Shown: positions 8,901 through 18,483 of the stretch, piece by piece | Numbering within the stretch: position 1 is the stretch's first letter | Layout of the letters: each line of letters opens with the position of its first letter | Source: Pseudomonas sp. SCB32 | GTDB lineage: Bacteria; Pseudomonadota; Gammaproteobacteria; Pseudomonadales; Pseudomonadaceae | Direction of reading: 5' to 3' | Assembly: GCF_009189165.1 (NCBI RefSeq) | Contig: NZ_CP045118.1 | Coordinates: forward strand, 1,116,001 to 1,180,000 | DNA length: 64,000 bases | The notes under the pieces: generated by a model | Told to the model about the DNA's origin: nothing | Seen by the model: only the letters and a program-made list of their open reading frames with translations | The model's database searches: none | Position numbers and translations under genes: made by a program

Positions 8901-9803
8901 TCAGATCCAGATGAACACAGCCAGCACTGCCGCGAGGAAGCCCCACTTCTGCAGGTAGTACAGCTTGCGGTTGCGCTTCTTCAGCGCCTTGCCCTGCAAG
9001 CGGATCTTGTACAGCGAGGCGAAGGCGCGGTTGATGCCGCCGGTCTTGTCGCCCGCATCGTTGGGCGAAGCCGCCGCCGCCATCACGCTGCGGCTGAACC
9101 AGCGGTTGAACGCCGTGGCCCAGCGGTATTTCAGCGGGCGCTCGATGTCGCAGAAGAGAATCACCCGGTCATGGTCCGTGGTGTTCTCGGCGTAATGGAT
9201 GTAGGTCTCGTCGAACACCACCGCCTCTCCATCGCGCCAGTGGTAGCGCTCGCCGTCCACCTCGATGAAACAGCCCGGATCGTTCGGTGTCATCAGTCCC
9301 AGGTGGTAGCGCAGCGAACCGGCATAGGGGTCGCGGTGGCGGACCAGGCGCGAGCCCGGCGGCAGCTCGGCGAACATCGCCGCCTTGACCGAGGGGATCT
9401 GCCGCAGCAGCTCGGTAGTCTTCGGGCACAGCGCGTCGGCGGACGGATGGCTGTCGTCGTACCACTTCAGGTAGAAGCGTTTCCAGCCGGTCTTGAAGAA
9501 GGAGTTGAAGCCCACGTCGTTGAGCTGGTCGGAGCGCTTGATGCTGCCGGCATCGCGCAGGTGCAGGGCTTCGCTGCGGATGGTTTCCCAGTTCTCGGTC
9601 AGCAGGCGCATCTCGGGGAATTCGTCGGTCGCCAGGTACGGGCGGCTCGGTACCCTGGAGAACAGGTACATGATGCAGTTGATCGGTGCCAGGAAGCTGG
9701 AGTGGTCGGTCAACTGGCGAGAGAATTTGTGGCGCACCCGTCCACGCAGATGGACATAGATGATGCTCAGGCCGAAGGCGGCCAGAATGGCGGCTTTGAT
9801 CAT
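8901..9803 (-). CDS. lpxO: Lipid A 2-hydroxylase LpxO (aspartyl/asparaginyl hydroxylase family)
   Basis: 300 aa Fe(II)/2-oxoglutarate dioxygenase that adds a 2-hydroxyl group to a secondary acyl chain of lipid A at the inner membrane. A hydrophobic N-terminal segment (residues 2-20) and a hydrophobic C-terminal tail (AAVLAVFIWI) anchor it. The catalytic core has LVRHRDPYAGSLRYHLGL (His-x-Asp) and ETYIHYAENTTDHDRVIL (distal His, Arg). No good Shine-Dalgarno precedes ATG 9803, so the start is less certain than the product. In PAO1 lpxO1 sits at this same place beside piuB, as I recall. It faces piuB and ends at its own terminator. Confidence 0.9.
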   Translation of the reverse strand: MIKAAILAAFGLSIIYVHLRGRVRHKFSRQLTDHSSFLAPINCIMYLFSRVPSRPYLATDEFPEMRLLTENWETIRSEALHLRDAGSIKRSDQLNDVGFNSFFKTGWKRFYLKWYDDSHPSADALCPKTTELLRQIPSVKAAMFAELPPGSRLVRHRDPYAGSLRYHLGLMTPNDPGCFIEVDGERYHWRDGEAVVFDETYIHYAENTTDHDRVILFCDIERPLKYRWATAFNRWFSRSVMAAAASPNDAGDKTGGINRAFASLYKIRLQGKALKKRNRKLYYLQKWGFLAAVLAVFIWI

Positions 9804-9929
9804 TCAGGGAGGTTTCCGCGGGTCTAGGTGGGGGATAGTACTCCTCCTGAACGTGACTGAGTATTCTCCGAAGGCCAAAGGCCAGCGCGTGCTTTAACCT
9901 GTAGGAACTTTCGAAGGATGGTGAGACCG

Positions 9930-10685
9930 ATGACCGAGCGCACGACGCGGATCCTGCTCAACTGCGACATGGGCGAAAGCTTCGGTGCCTGGCGAATGGG
10001 TGACGACACCCATGCCATGCCGTTGATCGACCAGGCGAACCTCGCCTGCGGCTATCACGCTGGCGATCCGCTGACCATGCAGCGCACCGTGCGCCTGGCG
10101 GTGGAGCACGGCGTCAGCATTGGTGCGCACCCTGCCTACCCGGACCTCGCGGGTTTCGGCCGCCGCCACATGAGCTGCTCGCCCGAGGAGGTGCAGGCGC
10201 TGGTGCTCTATCAGCTTGGCGCGCTGGACGCCTTCTGCCGCGCCGCCGGTACCCGCGTCGACTATGTGAAGCCCCACGGCGCGCTGTACAACGACCTGGT
10301 GCGCGACGACGCGTTGCTCTGCGCCGTGCTCGACGCCTGCGCCGCCTACCGCAAGAGCCTGCCGCTGATGGTGCTGGCGTTGGCCGACAACAGCCGCGAG
10401 CTGCAACTGGCCGATGCCGCCGATGTGCCGCTGATGTTCGAAGCCTTTGCCGACCGCGCCTACCTGCCCGACGGTCAACTCGCGCCGCGCCGCCTGCCCA
10501 ATGCGGTGCACCACGAACCCCAGCGCATCCTCGACCAGGCCCTGGCCATCGCCCGTGGCGAGCCCTTCCCGGACATCGACGGCAACCCGCTGCGCCTGCG
10601 CGCCGACAGTCTCTGCGTGCATGGCGACAACCCCGAGTCCCTGGCGGTGCTGCGGCGTCTGCGTGGCCTGCTGGACCAGGCATGA
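9930..10685 (+). CDS. pxpA: 5-oxoprolinase subunit PxpA (LamB/YcsF family)
   Basis: 251 aa subunit of the ATP-dependent 5-oxoprolinase PxpABC, which opens 5-oxo-L-proline to L-glutamate and so repairs a spontaneous damage product. Family signatures are [18 protein letters not shown] at the start, [13 protein letters not shown] and [14 protein letters not shown] 9930 follows GGTGAG at good spacing; ATG 9918 is an alternative adding four residues. It overlaps pxpB by four bases (ATGA), so the genes are translationally coupled. Confidence 0.92.
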   Translation: MTERTTRILLNCDMGESFGAWRMGDDTHAMPLIDQANLACGYHAGDPLTMQRTVRLAVEHGVSIGAHPAYPDLAGFGRRHMSCSPEEVQALVLYQLGALDAFCRAAGTRVDYVKPHGALYNDLVRDDALLCAVLDACAAYRKSLPLMVLALADNSRELQLADAADVPLMFEAFADRAYLPDGQLAPRRLPNAVHHEPQRILDQALAIARGEPFPDIDGNPLRLRADSLCVHGDNPESLAVLRRLRGLLDQA

Positions 10686-11359
10686 TCCGTGTCGAAGCCT
10701 TCGGTGCCCAGGCGCTGCTGATCACCCTGGCCGAACAGCCAGACGGAACGTTGCCCTTGCGCATCGCCCGCCTGGCCGAGCGCCTGCGCGTCGAGCTGGG
10801 CATGGCGCTGACGGATTGCGTGCCTGGCTGGACCACGCTGTTGTTGCACTACGACCTGCTTCGTATCGACCTGAGGCAACTGCAAAGTCGCGTCCAGGCC
10901 GCGCTGGCGGAGTGGCCCGATGATTTCCTCGACGACAGTGCCGGGCGCCTGCACGAAATCGCCGTGTGGTACGCCGGTGAAGACCTCGGCGACGTCGCGC
11001 GGCAGTGCGGGCTCAGGCCTGCACAGGTGATCGAGCTGCACGCCGGCCGCGATTACCGCGTCGGCGCCATCGGCTTCGCCCCCGGTTTCGCCTACCTGGG
11101 CGAGCTGGACGAGCGCCTCGCCTTGCCGCGCCGGGCCACGCCGCGCACCAGGGTAGCCGCCGGCAGCCTGGCCATCGCCGAGCGGCAGACGGCGGTTTAT
11201 CCACAGGCGTCGCCCGGCGGCTGGCACCTGCTCGGCCGCACCGCGCAGCGATTGTTCGATCCGCATCGACAACCGCCTTGCCCATTGGCGGTCGGCGACC
11301 GCGTGCGTTTCGTACCCATCGGCGAGGCGGCCTACCGCGCCGCCGGTGGCGAATCGTGA
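10682..11359 (+). CDS. pxpB: 5-oxoprolinase subunit PxpB
   Basis: 225 aa KipI/AHS1-family subunit that pairs with PxpC. Recognisable blocks are [13 protein letters not shown] and [21 protein letters not shown], followed by the Gly-rich [14 protein letters not shown]. Its start overlaps the pxpA stop by four bases and its end overlaps the GTG start of pxpC. Bacillus relatives were first described as kinase inhibitors; next to pxpA and pxpC the oxoprolinase role is preferred. Confidence 0.9.
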   Translation: MIRVEAFGAQALLITLAEQPDGTLPLRIARLAERLRVELGMALTDCVPGWTTLLLHYDLLRIDLRQLQSRVQAALAEWPDDFLDDSAGRLHEIAVWYAGEDLGDVARQCGLRPAQVIELHAGRDYRVGAIGFAPGFAYLGELDERLALPRRATPRTRVAAGSLAIAERQTAVYPQASPGGWHLLGRTAQRLFDPHRQPPCPLAVGDRVRFVPIGEAAYRAAGGES

Positions 11360-12273
11360 GCCTCAAGGTCATTGCCTGCGGCCCGTTGTGCCTGCTGCAG
11401 GACGGCGGCCGGCAGGGTTGGCAGCGACTGGGCGTATCGCCTGGCGGCCCCGTGGATAGACACGCGGCGGCCTGGGCCAATCGGTTGCTCGGCAATGCCC
11501 AGGGCGCTCCGCTGCTGGAAATCGCACTGGGCGGCGTGGAGCTGGAAGCACAGACTGACAGCTGGCTGGCGTTGACCGGCGCCGAGCTGCCCGCGACGCT
11601 GGACGACGAGCCGCTGCTTGCCTGGTCGCGCTTCCGCGTGCGGGCAGGGCAGCGCCTGAAGCTGGGCTTCGCCCGCGCCGGGCAACGTATCTACCTCGGC
11701 GCGGCGGGAGGCTTCCATGCCGAGCCGGTATTGGGCAGCGTCGCCACCCAGACGCGGGAAAAACTGGGCGGTCTCACCGGGAATGGCCAGCCGCTCGTCG
11801 TGGGCGACCTGCTGGAATGTGTCGACGAGAGCGATCGCTTCACTTCGGGCGCCAGCGTGCCCTGGCCCTATCGGCCGGATTATCGCGAATCTCCGGTGCT
11901 GCGCGTGCTCCCCGGCCCGGATGCGTTCCCCCACGAACAGCGACAGGCGTTCTTCGACCAGGCCTGGCAGATCAGCCCACAGTCCGACCGCATGGGCGTG
12001 CGCCTGCGCGGCGAGGCACTGAGCGCGCCGCGCCGGCAATGGTCGTTGGGGATAGTGGAAGGCGCCATCCAGGTGCCGCCAGATGGCCAGCCGATCCTCC
12101 TGCTGGCCGACCGGCAAAGCATGGGCGGCTACCCGCTGCTGGGCGTGTTGCACCCGCTGGACATCGGCCGCCTGGCGCAATGCCCGGCACACAGCGAAGT
12201 GCACTTTGCGCAGGCGAATGTGGAACAGGCGCAGGCGCACCTGCGCGCGTTCCTGCGCTTCTTCGCTACTTAG
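11356..12273 (+). CDS. pxpC: 5-oxoprolinase subunit PxpC
   Basis: 305 aa AHS2/KipA (biotin-dependent carboxyltransferase-like) subunit. Diagnostic blocks are LLQDGGRQGWQRLGVSPGGP near the start, PQSDRMGVRLRGE in the middle and GGYPLLGVLHPLDIGRLAQ near the end. The start is GTG 11356 in the overlap GTGA with the pxpB stop. The last eight bases overlap the 3' end of the convergent Lrp-family gene. Confidence 0.9.
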   Translation: MSLKVIACGPLCLLQDGGRQGWQRLGVSPGGPVDRHAAAWANRLLGNAQGAPLLEIALGGVELEAQTDSWLALTGAELPATLDDEPLLAWSRFRVRAGQRLKLGFARAGQRIYLGAAGGFHAEPVLGSVATQTREKLGGLTGNGQPLVVGDLLECVDESDRFTSGASVPWPYRPDYRESPVLRVLPGPDAFPHEQRQAFFDQAWQISPQSDRMGVRLRGEALSAPRRQWSLGIVEGAIQVPPDGQPILLLADRQSMGGYPLLGVLHPLDIGRLAQCPAHSEVHFAQANVEQAQAHLRAFLRFFAT

Positions 12274-12748
12274 GCAGGTGCCGCAGCGGCAGCGGCGCCG
12301 ACTCCTTCACCGTCTGGATGGCGAAGTTGCTGCGGATGTCGCTGACGCCTGGCAGCTTGAGCAGGGTGCCGGTGAGGAATTGCTCATAGGCGCGCAGGTC
12401 GGGCAGCACCACTTGCAGGAGAAAGTCCGATTCGCCGCTGACCAGGTGCACCGAGATGACTTCCGGCAGGTCGATCACCGCCTGGCGGAAGGCGGACGCG
12501 CTGCTGTCGCTGTGACGCTCGACCTTCACTCCGACAAATACCGTCAGGCCCAGGCCCACTTCGTCACGGCCCAGCTCGGCGTGGTAGCCGCGGATCATCC
12601 CGGCCTCTTCCAGCAGGCGCACGCGGCGCAGGCAGGGGGAGGGCGAGAGGCCGATTTCCTCGGCGAGCTGCACGTTGGTCAGGCGGCCGTCGCGCTGCAG
12701 GGCGGCGAGGATGCGGTGGTCGTAGGCGTCCAGTTTTGGATTTGGCAC
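12266..12748 (-). CDS. Lrp/AsnC family transcriptional regulator
   Basis: 160 aa from GTG 12748 (ATG 12790 would add 14 residues). An N-terminal winged helix-turn-helix contains LDAYDHRILAALQRDGRLTN and SPSPCLRRVRLLEEAGMI. The C-terminal AsnC/RAM effector domain (about residues 75-145) contains LVSGESDFLLQVV. Regulators of this family sense amino acids and commonly control a neighbouring exporter. It is divergent from the LysE-type gene across 135 bases, so control of that gene is the simplest inference. Confidence 0.85.
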   Translation of the reverse strand: MPNPKLDAYDHRILAALQRDGRLTNVQLAEEIGLSPSPCLRRVRLLEEAGMIRGYHAELGRDEVGLGLTVFVGVKVERHSDSSASAFRQAVIDLPEVISVHLVSGESDFLLQVVLPDLRAYEQFLTGTLLKLPGVSDIRSNFAIQTVKESAPLPLRHLPK

Positions 12749-12883
12749 GATTGGATTCTCTTGCGGGTCACGATTGGCAGAGTGTGCCAATCAGTCTGCC
12801 GATCATGGTCGAATACGCAAGCACCTGCCTTGGCCTTCGGGCATAGAATCCTTATCCGCTATCCCATTCTCTGGAGCGGATCT

Positions 12884-13510
12884 ATGGATATCGGTGTGTT
12901 CCTGCTGGCCCTGGCGATGGTTTACCTGCTGCCGGGGCCGGACATGATTCTCCTGCTGCACACCGGCGCCCGCGACGGTAGTCGCGCCGCGCTGGCGACC
13001 GCCGTCGGCCTGGCCCTGGCGCGGGGCTGCCATGTGGCGCTGGCGGCGACCGGGCTGGCGCTGTTGTTTCGCACGGCGCCCTGGACCTTCGATGCGGTGC
13101 GTGTCGTCGGCGGTGTGTACCTGGCGTGGATCGGGCTGCAATTGCTGCGGGCGCCTGTCGGCCTCGCTGTGCAGAGCGGCGAATGCACTAAATCCCCGGC
13201 AAGTTATGGGCGAGCCTTTCGCCGTGGCGTGCTGACCAATCTGCTGAACCCCAAGGCGCTGTTGTTCTGTTCGGTGCTGCTGCCGCAGTTCATCCAGCCG
13301 CAGAACGGGCCGCTGGCCATGCAGTTCGCGTTGCTGGGCGGCGTGCTGGTGGTGGTTGGGCTGGGTTTCGACAGCTTCTATGCGGTCAGCGGCGAGCGCA
13401 TGGGCCGCTGGCTGGCGCGGCATCGGTTGATGCAGCGGGTGCAGCAGTGGGGCTTTGGCGGAATTCTTTTGGGCTTCGGTGTGCGCCTGGCACTGATCCG
13501 CGACCTGTAG
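12884..13510 (+). CDS. LysE/RhtB family amino acid exporter
   Basis: 208 aa integral membrane protein with about six hydrophobic segments. The family signature is the early LLPGPDMILLLHTGARDG, and the mid-protein NLLNPKALLF is also typical. Exports of this family include lysine, arginine, homoserine, threonine and leucine; the substrate cannot be read. GGAG eight bases before ATG 12884 supports the start. The TAG stop is formed by the first bases of a REP element. The divergent Lrp-type gene is the likely regulator. Confidence 0.85.
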   Translation: MDIGVFLLALAMVYLLPGPDMILLLHTGARDGSRAALATAVGLALARGCHVALAATGLALLFRTAPWTFDAVRVVGGVYLAWIGLQLLRAPVGLAVQSGECTKSPASYGRAFRRGVLTNLLNPKALLFCSVLLPQFIQPQNGPLAMQFALLGGVLVVVGLGFDSFYAVSGERMGRWLARHRLMQRVQQWGFGGILLGFGVRLALIRDL

Positions 13511-13554
13511 GAACGCGCCATGCGCGCGAATCGCGGCATGGCCCGCTCCTACAA
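13507..13554. repeat. REP element overlapping the lysE-type stop codon
   Basis: TGTAGGAACGCGCCATGCGC and GCGGCATGGCCCGCTCCTAC form an inverted pair. The TAG inside its conserved GTAGGA start is the stop codon of the upstream exporter gene. Confidence 0.8.
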
Positions 13555-13565
13555 AGGCTCGGATG

Positions 13566-14249
13566 TCAGAGGTCTTCCGGCTCGATTTTCCACAACCTCG
13601 CCACCGAGGGCTTCTGTGGATTGCGCGCCACCACCAGCAGGCCCAGCCCAGTGCCGCGCAGCTCGCGCAACAACTGGTCGCCCTTACACTGCAGCAGGTC
13701 TTCGGCGAGATGGCCCAGTGCAATGGCAGCGGCTGCCGGATGGGTGGCGACGGGCACGTAGCCGCCATCGTCGATGTCCAGCACGACATGCTCTTCGCCG
13801 GGCTCCGGGGCGGGTAGGTACAGGCTGGCCTTGAGCAGTTGCGCCATGGCCTCGTGGCGCTGTGCGGCGGACAGCTGCCCCTGTGGCAGTGCGCGCTCCA
13901 GCGGGTAGAACTCGTCCTTGGGCTCCGCTTTCGGTCTGGTCTCGGGAGGTGCGGCGGGCGTTTTCGCAGGGGCGGGTTTGGGCGACGGTGCAGTCGCAGG
14001 CGCAGGGGCGGGTTTGGGGGGCACTACAGGCGCAGGCGGCGCAGTGAACTCCGGTTCTTCGGGGGCCAGGCCGTCCCAGTCGATCTCGTCGAGATCGATC
14101 TCCTGCTGGGCCTTCTTCCTCGGCGTCGCTTTTTTTCGCGAGCTCACGGCCGCGCGAACATCCGATCGCCGCTGGCGTTTCCACTTGTGGATCTGGACGT
14201 TGGCGATGATCGCGGCGACGAGAATGAGCAGGAGGAAGAACAGCAGCAT
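13566..14249 (-). CDS. Membrane-anchored Pro/Ala-rich protein of unknown function
   Basis: 227 aa from ATG 14249 (GTG 14279 would add ten residues). One N-terminal membrane helix (MLLFFLLLILVAAIIANVQI) is followed by a basic stretch and an acidic DLDEIDWDG patch. A low-complexity Pro/Ala/Lys linker spans about residues 70-115. The compact C-terminal half contains LDIDDGGYVPVATHP and LGLLVVARNPQKPSVARLW. No family is recognised. A single-pass anchor with the C-terminal domain on one side of the membrane is likely. It stands alone between the exporter and the dpp operon. Confidence 0.7.
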   Translation of the reverse strand: MLLFFLLLILVAAIIANVQIHKWKRQRRSDVRAAVSSRKKATPRKKAQQEIDLDEIDWDGLAPEEPEFTAPPAPVVPPKPAPAPATAPSPKPAPAKTPAAPPETRPKAEPKDEFYPLERALPQGQLSAAQRHEAMAQLLKASLYLPAPEPGEEHVVLDIDDGGYVPVATHPAAAAIALGHLAEDLLQCKGDQLLRELRGTGLGLLVVARNPQKPSVARLWKIEPEDL

Positions 14250-14380
14250 GAATGGCGTGGCCCTCTGGATAACGGCCACTGCGGTGCGGGGCGGTGGCGG
14301 GACGCCACCCTAGCGGGGAAGTTCAGGCCAGGCGGTAGGCCTGATCCTGATGCGTCGAAGGACGCAGCTGAATCCGGAGG

Positions 14381-14407
14381 GGTGGGCCGGCCTAAGACCG
14401 GCCCACC
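14381..14407 (-). terminator. Hairpin ending the dpp operon
   Basis: GGTGGGCCGG and CCGGCCCACC form a ten-base-pair stem around a seven-base loop, six bases past the dppF stop. There is no clear U tract on the minus strand, so it may stabilise the 3' end or terminate weakly. Confidence 0.55.
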
Positions 14408-14412
14408 GTGTT

Positions 14413-15384
14413 TCAGTTCAGAAACTGCTCCGCGTGGTGGCAGGCCACCTGGCGCTCATCGAGCAGGCGCAGTTCCGGCACCTCGGTCCTGCAACGCTCG
14501 GTCGCATACGGGCAGCGCTTGTGGAAGGCGCAGCCAGTGGGCGGGTTGAGCGGGTTGGGGAGTTCGCCCTGGATCTTGATCTTGGGCTTGTCCGGATCGG
14601 GGTGGATGGCCGGGGTCGCCGAGAGCAGCGCCTGGGTGTAGGGGTGCAGCGGGCGTTCGTAGAGCTTGTCCGCTGGCCCCATCTCCGCCGGGCGACCGAG
14701 GTACATCACCAGCACATCGTCGGCCACGTGGCGGACCACGGCGAGGTTGTGGGAGATGAACACGTAAGCGGTGCCGAACTCCTGCTGCAGATCCATGAAC
14801 AGGTTGAGCACCTGGGCCTGGATCGATACGTCCAGCGCCGAGGTCGGCTCGTCCGCCACCAGCACCTTGGGCCGCAGCATCATGGCGCGGGCCAGGGCGA
14901 TGCGCTGGCGCTGGCCGCCGGAGAACATGTGCGGGTAGCGCTGGTAGTGCTCGGGGCGCAGGCCGACCTGTTTCATCATCGCCTGCACGCGCTCGCGGCG
15001 TTCGGCGCGGGACAGGCTGGTGTTGATGACCAGCGGCTCGGCCAGCTGGTCGCCGATCTTCTGTCGCGGGTTGAGCGAGGCGTAGGGGTTCTGGAACACC
15101 ATCTGCACGTCGCGGCGCAGTTGTTTGCGCGTCTCGTGGTTGGCGCCCTTCACTTCGTGACCGGCAATCTGCAAGGAGCCGGAGGTGGGTTCCTCGATCA
15201 GGGTTAGGGCGCGCGCCAGGGTGGACTTGCCGCAACCGGATTCGCCGACCACGGCGAGGGTCTTGCCGGCCTGCAGGTCGAAGGACACGCCGTTGAGTGC
15301 GCGGACCAGGGCGTGCGGCTTGAACAGGCCCTGGGCGATTTCGTAGTGACGGGTGAGGTCGCGGGCGGTCAGGACGGTGTTCAT
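14413..15384 (-). CDS. dppF: Dipeptide ABC transporter ATP-binding protein DppF
   Basis: 323 aa ATPase of the peptide/nickel (Opp/Dpp) importer family. Walker A is [12 protein letters not shown], the ABC signature is [16 protein letters not shown] and Walker B is [12 protein letters not shown]. The C-terminal oligopeptide extension carries a Cys cluster ([15 protein letters not shown]). It forms the heterodimeric motor with DppD, overlapping it by four bases. It is the last gene of the minus-strand operon. Confidence 0.93.
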   Translation of the reverse strand: MNTVLTARDLTRHYEIAQGLFKPHALVRALNGVSFDLQAGKTLAVVGESGCGKSTLARALTLIEEPTSGSLQIAGHEVKGANHETRKQLRRDVQMVFQNPYASLNPRQKIGDQLAEPLVINTSLSRAERRERVQAMMKQVGLRPEHYQRYPHMFSGGQRQRIALARAMMLRPKVLVADEPTSALDVSIQAQVLNLFMDLQQEFGTAYVFISHNLAVVRHVADDVLVMYLGRPAEMGPADKLYERPLHPYTQALLSATPAIHPDPDKPKIKIQGELPNPLNPPTGCAFHKRCPYATERCRTEVPELRLLDERQVACHHAEQFLN

Positions 15385-16358
15385 CGGGCCACCTCGGCGT
15401 TCAGGTTGAGCGGGTAGAAGCAGCGCACCGCGCCACGCGCATGGGGTTCCAGCGCCGGGCGCACGCTGCGGCAGTTGTCCTGGGCATAGGGGCAGCGCGG
15501 CGACAGCAGGCAGCCCTGCGGCCGGTCGTACTTGCCGGGGACGATGCCGGGCAGGGTGGCCAGGCGTTCCTCGCCGGCGCTGTGCTCGGGAATCGCCTTG
15601 AGCAGCGCTTCGGTATAGGGGTGGGTAGGCAGGTCGAACAGCGCCGGCACCTGGCCGATCTCCACGGCCTGGCCCGCATACATCACGCAGACACGCTGGG
15701 CGGTCTCGGCGACCACGGCGAGGTCGTGGGTGATCAGGATCAGCGCCATGCCCTGGTCACGCTGGAGGTTCAGCAGCAGCTCCATGATCTGCGCCTGGAT
15801 GGTGACGTCCAGTGCGGTGGTGGGTTCGTCGGCGATCAGCAACTTGGGTTCGCCGGCAATGGCCATGGCGATGGCGACGCGCTGGCTCATGCCGCCGGAG
15901 AGCTGGTGCGGGTAGGCGTCCAGGCGCTGGGCGGCGCCGGGGATTTCAACCCGTTCGAGCAGTTCCAGGGCGCGCTGGCGGGCGGCTTTGCCGCGCAGGC
16001 CGAGGTGCAGGTTGAGCACTTCCTCGATCTGGTAGCCGACGGTGAAGCTGGGGTTGAGCGCGGTCATCGGGTCCTGGAAGACCATGGCGATGTCCTTGCC
16101 GACGATGCGCCGCCGCTCACGGCCCTTGAGGCGCAGCATGTCGGTGCCGTCGAATTGCATGGTGTCGGCGGTGATGATGCCGGGGGCGTCGATCAGGCCC
16201 ATCAGCGCCATCATGGTCACCGATTTGCCGGAGCCGGATTCGCCGACGATGGCCAGGACTTCGCCCTTGTCCACCGAGAGGTCGAGGCCGTCCACCACCG
16301 GAACGGCGTTGCGGTCGCCGAAGCGGACCGAGAGATTGCGCAGGTCGAGGAGGCTCAT
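15381..16358 (-). CDS. dppD: Dipeptide ABC transporter ATP-binding protein DppD
   Basis: 325 aa second ATPase of the dipeptide importer. Walker A is [14 protein letters not shown], the signature [15 protein letters not shown] and Walker [13 protein letters not shown]. The Cys-bearing C-terminal extension is present ([15 protein letters not shown]). A 130-base gap holding a perfect long inverted repeat separates it from dppC, unlike the tight spacing of dppD-dppF. Confidence 0.93.
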   Translation of the reverse strand: MSLLDLRNLSVRFGDRNAVPVVDGLDLSVDKGEVLAIVGESGSGKSVTMMALMGLIDAPGIITADTMQFDGTDMLRLKGRERRRIVGKDIAMVFQDPMTALNPSFTVGYQIEEVLNLHLGLRGKAARQRALELLERVEIPGAAQRLDAYPHQLSGGMSQRVAIAMAIAGEPKLLIADEPTTALDVTIQAQIMELLLNLQRDQGMALILITHDLAVVAETAQRVCVMYAGQAVEIGQVPALFDLPTHPYTEALLKAIPEHSAGEERLATLPGIVPGKYDRPQGCLLSPRCPYAQDNCRSVRPALEPHARGAVRCFYPLNLNAEVAR

Positions 16359-16387
16359 ACGGCGGTCTCCATCAGGCTCTTGTTCTT

Positions 16388-16456
16388 GTAGGAGCGAGCT
16401 TGCTCGCGAACGGGGAACGCAGGGGGTTGCAGGTTCGCGAGCAAGCTCGCTCCTAC
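16388..16456. repeat. Perfect REP inverted repeat inside the dpp operon
   Basis: Two 24-base arms, beginning GTAGGAGCGAGCTTGC and ending GCAAGCTCGCTCCTAC, are perfect reverse complements with a 21-base loop. The element lies between dppC and dppD, within an operon expected to be one transcript. Confidence 0.92.
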
Positions 16457-16488
16457 GAAGAGCATCAGGGTATTCATCGGGATGCTCC

Positions 16489-17400
16489 TCACGCCGCGTT
16501 CTTCAGCTTCGGGTCCAGCGCGTCGCGCAGGCCGTCGCCCATCAGGTTGATTGCCAGCACGCTGAGCAGGATGGTCAGGCCGGGCAGCGAGACGACCCAC
16601 CAGGCGCGCTCGATGTAGTCGCGCGCGGAGGCCAGCATGGTGCCCCACTCGGGAGTCGGCGGTTGCACGCCAAGGCCGAGGAAGCCCAGGGCGGCGGCGT
16701 CGAGGATGGCCGAGGAGAAGCTCAGGGTGGCCTGCACGATCAGCGGCGCCATGCAGTTGGGTAGCACGGTGACGAACATCAGGCGCAGGGTACCGGCGCC
16801 GGCCAGGCGCGAGGCGGTGACGTAGTCGCGGTTCAGTTCGCCCATCACGGCGGCACGGGTCAGGCGCACATAGGCCGGCAGCGAGACGACGGCGATGGCG
16901 ATCACCGTGTTGAGCAGGCCTGGGCCGAGTACGGCGACGATGGCCACCGCCAGCAGCAGCGAGGGCAGGGCCAGCATGATGTCCATCAGGCGCATGATCA
17001 CCGGGCCCAGGCGGTTGGGCGAGAAGCCGGCGAGCAGGCCGAGGATGATGCCGGGGATCATCGAGATCAGCACCGAGGTCAGGCCGATCATCAGCGACAG
17101 CCGCGCGCCGTGCATCAGGCGCGACAGCAGGTCGCGGCCCAGCTCGTCGGTACCAAGCAGGAACTGCGCGTGGCCGCCTGCCAGCCACACCGGCGGGGTG
17201 AGCAGGAAGTCGCGGAACTGCTCGCTCGGGTCATGGGGCGCGACCCAGGGCGCGAACACCGCGCTGAACACGATGACCAGCATGAACAGCAGGCCGCCGA
17301 CCGCGCCCTTGTTGCGCGAGAAGGCTTGCCAGAACTCTTTCAGCGGGGACGGGTAGACCAGGCTCGGATCGCTGGCGGGAGCTTTGCTTGCGGTATTCAT
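16489..17400 (-). CDS. dppC: Dipeptide ABC transporter permease DppC
   Basis: 303 aa inner-membrane permease of the DppC/OppC type, with an N-terminal OppC-like segment ([19 protein letters not shown]) and about six membrane helices. The EAA loop facing the ATPases is near [20 protein letters not shown]. Another family block is [20 protein letters not shown]. It pairs with DppB, 12 bases upstream in the operon. Confidence 0.92.
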   Translation of the reverse strand: MNTASKAPASDPSLVYPSPLKEFWQAFSRNKGAVGGLLFMLVIVFSAVFAPWVAPHDPSEQFRDFLLTPPVWLAGGHAQFLLGTDELGRDLLSRLMHGARLSLMIGLTSVLISMIPGIILGLLAGFSPNRLGPVIMRLMDIMLALPSLLLAVAIVAVLGPGLLNTVIAIAVVSLPAYVRLTRAAVMGELNRDYVTASRLAGAGTLRLMFVTVLPNCMAPLIVQATLSFSSAILDAAALGFLGLGVQPPTPEWGTMLASARDYIERAWWVVSLPGLTILLSVLAINLMGDGLRDALDPKLKNAA

Positions 17401-17412
17401 GGCGTGGGCTCC

Positions 17413-18423
17413 TCAGCGTTGGTGGCGGATGCGTGGGTTGGCCAGACCGTAGAGGATGTCCACGATGAAGTTGACCAGGATCACCAGCGTTGCCACCAGG
17501 AGGATGCCGTTCTGCACCACCGGGTAGTCGCGGCGGCCGATGGCGTCGATCAGCCATTTGCCGATGCCCGGCCAGGAGAAGATGGTTTCGGTAAGCACGG
17601 CGCCGGCGAGCAGCGTGCCGACCTGCAGGCCGAACACGGTGAGCACCGGGATCATGGCGTTGCGCAGGGCGTGCACGAACACCACGCGGGTCGGTGACAG
17701 GCCCTTGGCGCGGGCGGTGCGCACGTAGTCCTCGCGCAGTACTTCGAGCATCGAGGAGCGGGTCATCCGGGCGATTACTGCCAGCGGGATGGTGCCCAGC
17801 ACGATGGCCGGCAGGATCAGGTGGCGCACGGCGTCGAGGAAGGCGCCTTGCTCGCCGGAGAGCAGGGTGTCGATGAGCATGAAGCCGGTCTTCGGCTCGA
17901 TGTCGTAGAGCAGGTCGAGGCGCCCGGATACCGGGGTCCAGCCCAGGCTCACGGAGAACAGCATGATGAGGATCAGGCCCCACCAGAAGATTGGCATGGA
18001 GTAACCGGCCAGGGAGATCGTCATCACCCCGTGGTCAAACAATGAACCTCGCTTGAGCGCGGCGATCACCCCGGCGAGCAGGCCGAAGGTTCCTGCGAAC
18101 AGCAGGGCGGCCAACGACAGTTCGAGGGTGGCGGGGAAGAGGGTGAGGAATTCCTTCCACACGCTGTCGCGGGTGGTCAGGGATTCGCCCAGGTTGCCCT
18201 GGGCAAGATTGCCGATGTAGTCGAGGTACTGCTGGTAGAGAGGCTTGTCGAGGCCCAGGCGGTGCATGGCCTCGGCGTGCATCTGCGGGTCGACGCGGCG
18301 TTCACCCATCATCACTTCCACGGGATCGCCCGGAATCAGGCGGATCAATGCGAAGGTCAGGAGGGTGACGCCGAAGAAGGTCGGGATCAGCAGACCGAAT
18401 CGGCGTGCGATGAAACTCAGCAT
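17413..18423 (-). CDS. dppB: Dipeptide ABC transporter permease DppB
   Basis: 336 aa permease starting MLSFIARRFGLLIPTFFGVT, the usual DppB/OppB opening. About six helices are present, with the EAA loop near TRSSMLEVLREDYVRTARAK. The hydrophilic loop after helix 1 has GDPVEVMMGER. It forms the translocation channel with DppC for di- and tripeptides delivered by DppA proteins. Confidence 0.92.
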   Translation of the reverse strand: MLSFIARRFGLLIPTFFGVTLLTFALIRLIPGDPVEVMMGERRVDPQMHAEAMHRLGLDKPLYQQYLDYIGNLAQGNLGESLTTRDSVWKEFLTLFPATLELSLAALLFAGTFGLLAGVIAALKRGSLFDHGVMTISLAGYSMPIFWWGLILIMLFSVSLGWTPVSGRLDLLYDIEPKTGFMLIDTLLSGEQGAFLDAVRHLILPAIVLGTIPLAVIARMTRSSMLEVLREDYVRTARAKGLSPTRVVFVHALRNAMIPVLTVFGLQVGTLLAGAVLTETIFSWPGIGKWLIDAIGRRDYPVVQNGILLVATLVILVNFIVDILYGLANPRIRHQR

Positions 18424-18483
18424 GGTGGTTGAGGACTCCTCATCGAGCGGCTACTCATCGGGGGTGCTGATGGCGCCGGTTTC

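Noticed and set aside
12083-12883. Long upstream extension of the LysE-type frame
   Set aside because: The extension overlaps pxpC and the Lrp gene in other frames; the ribosome site and conserved N-terminus both support ATG 12884.
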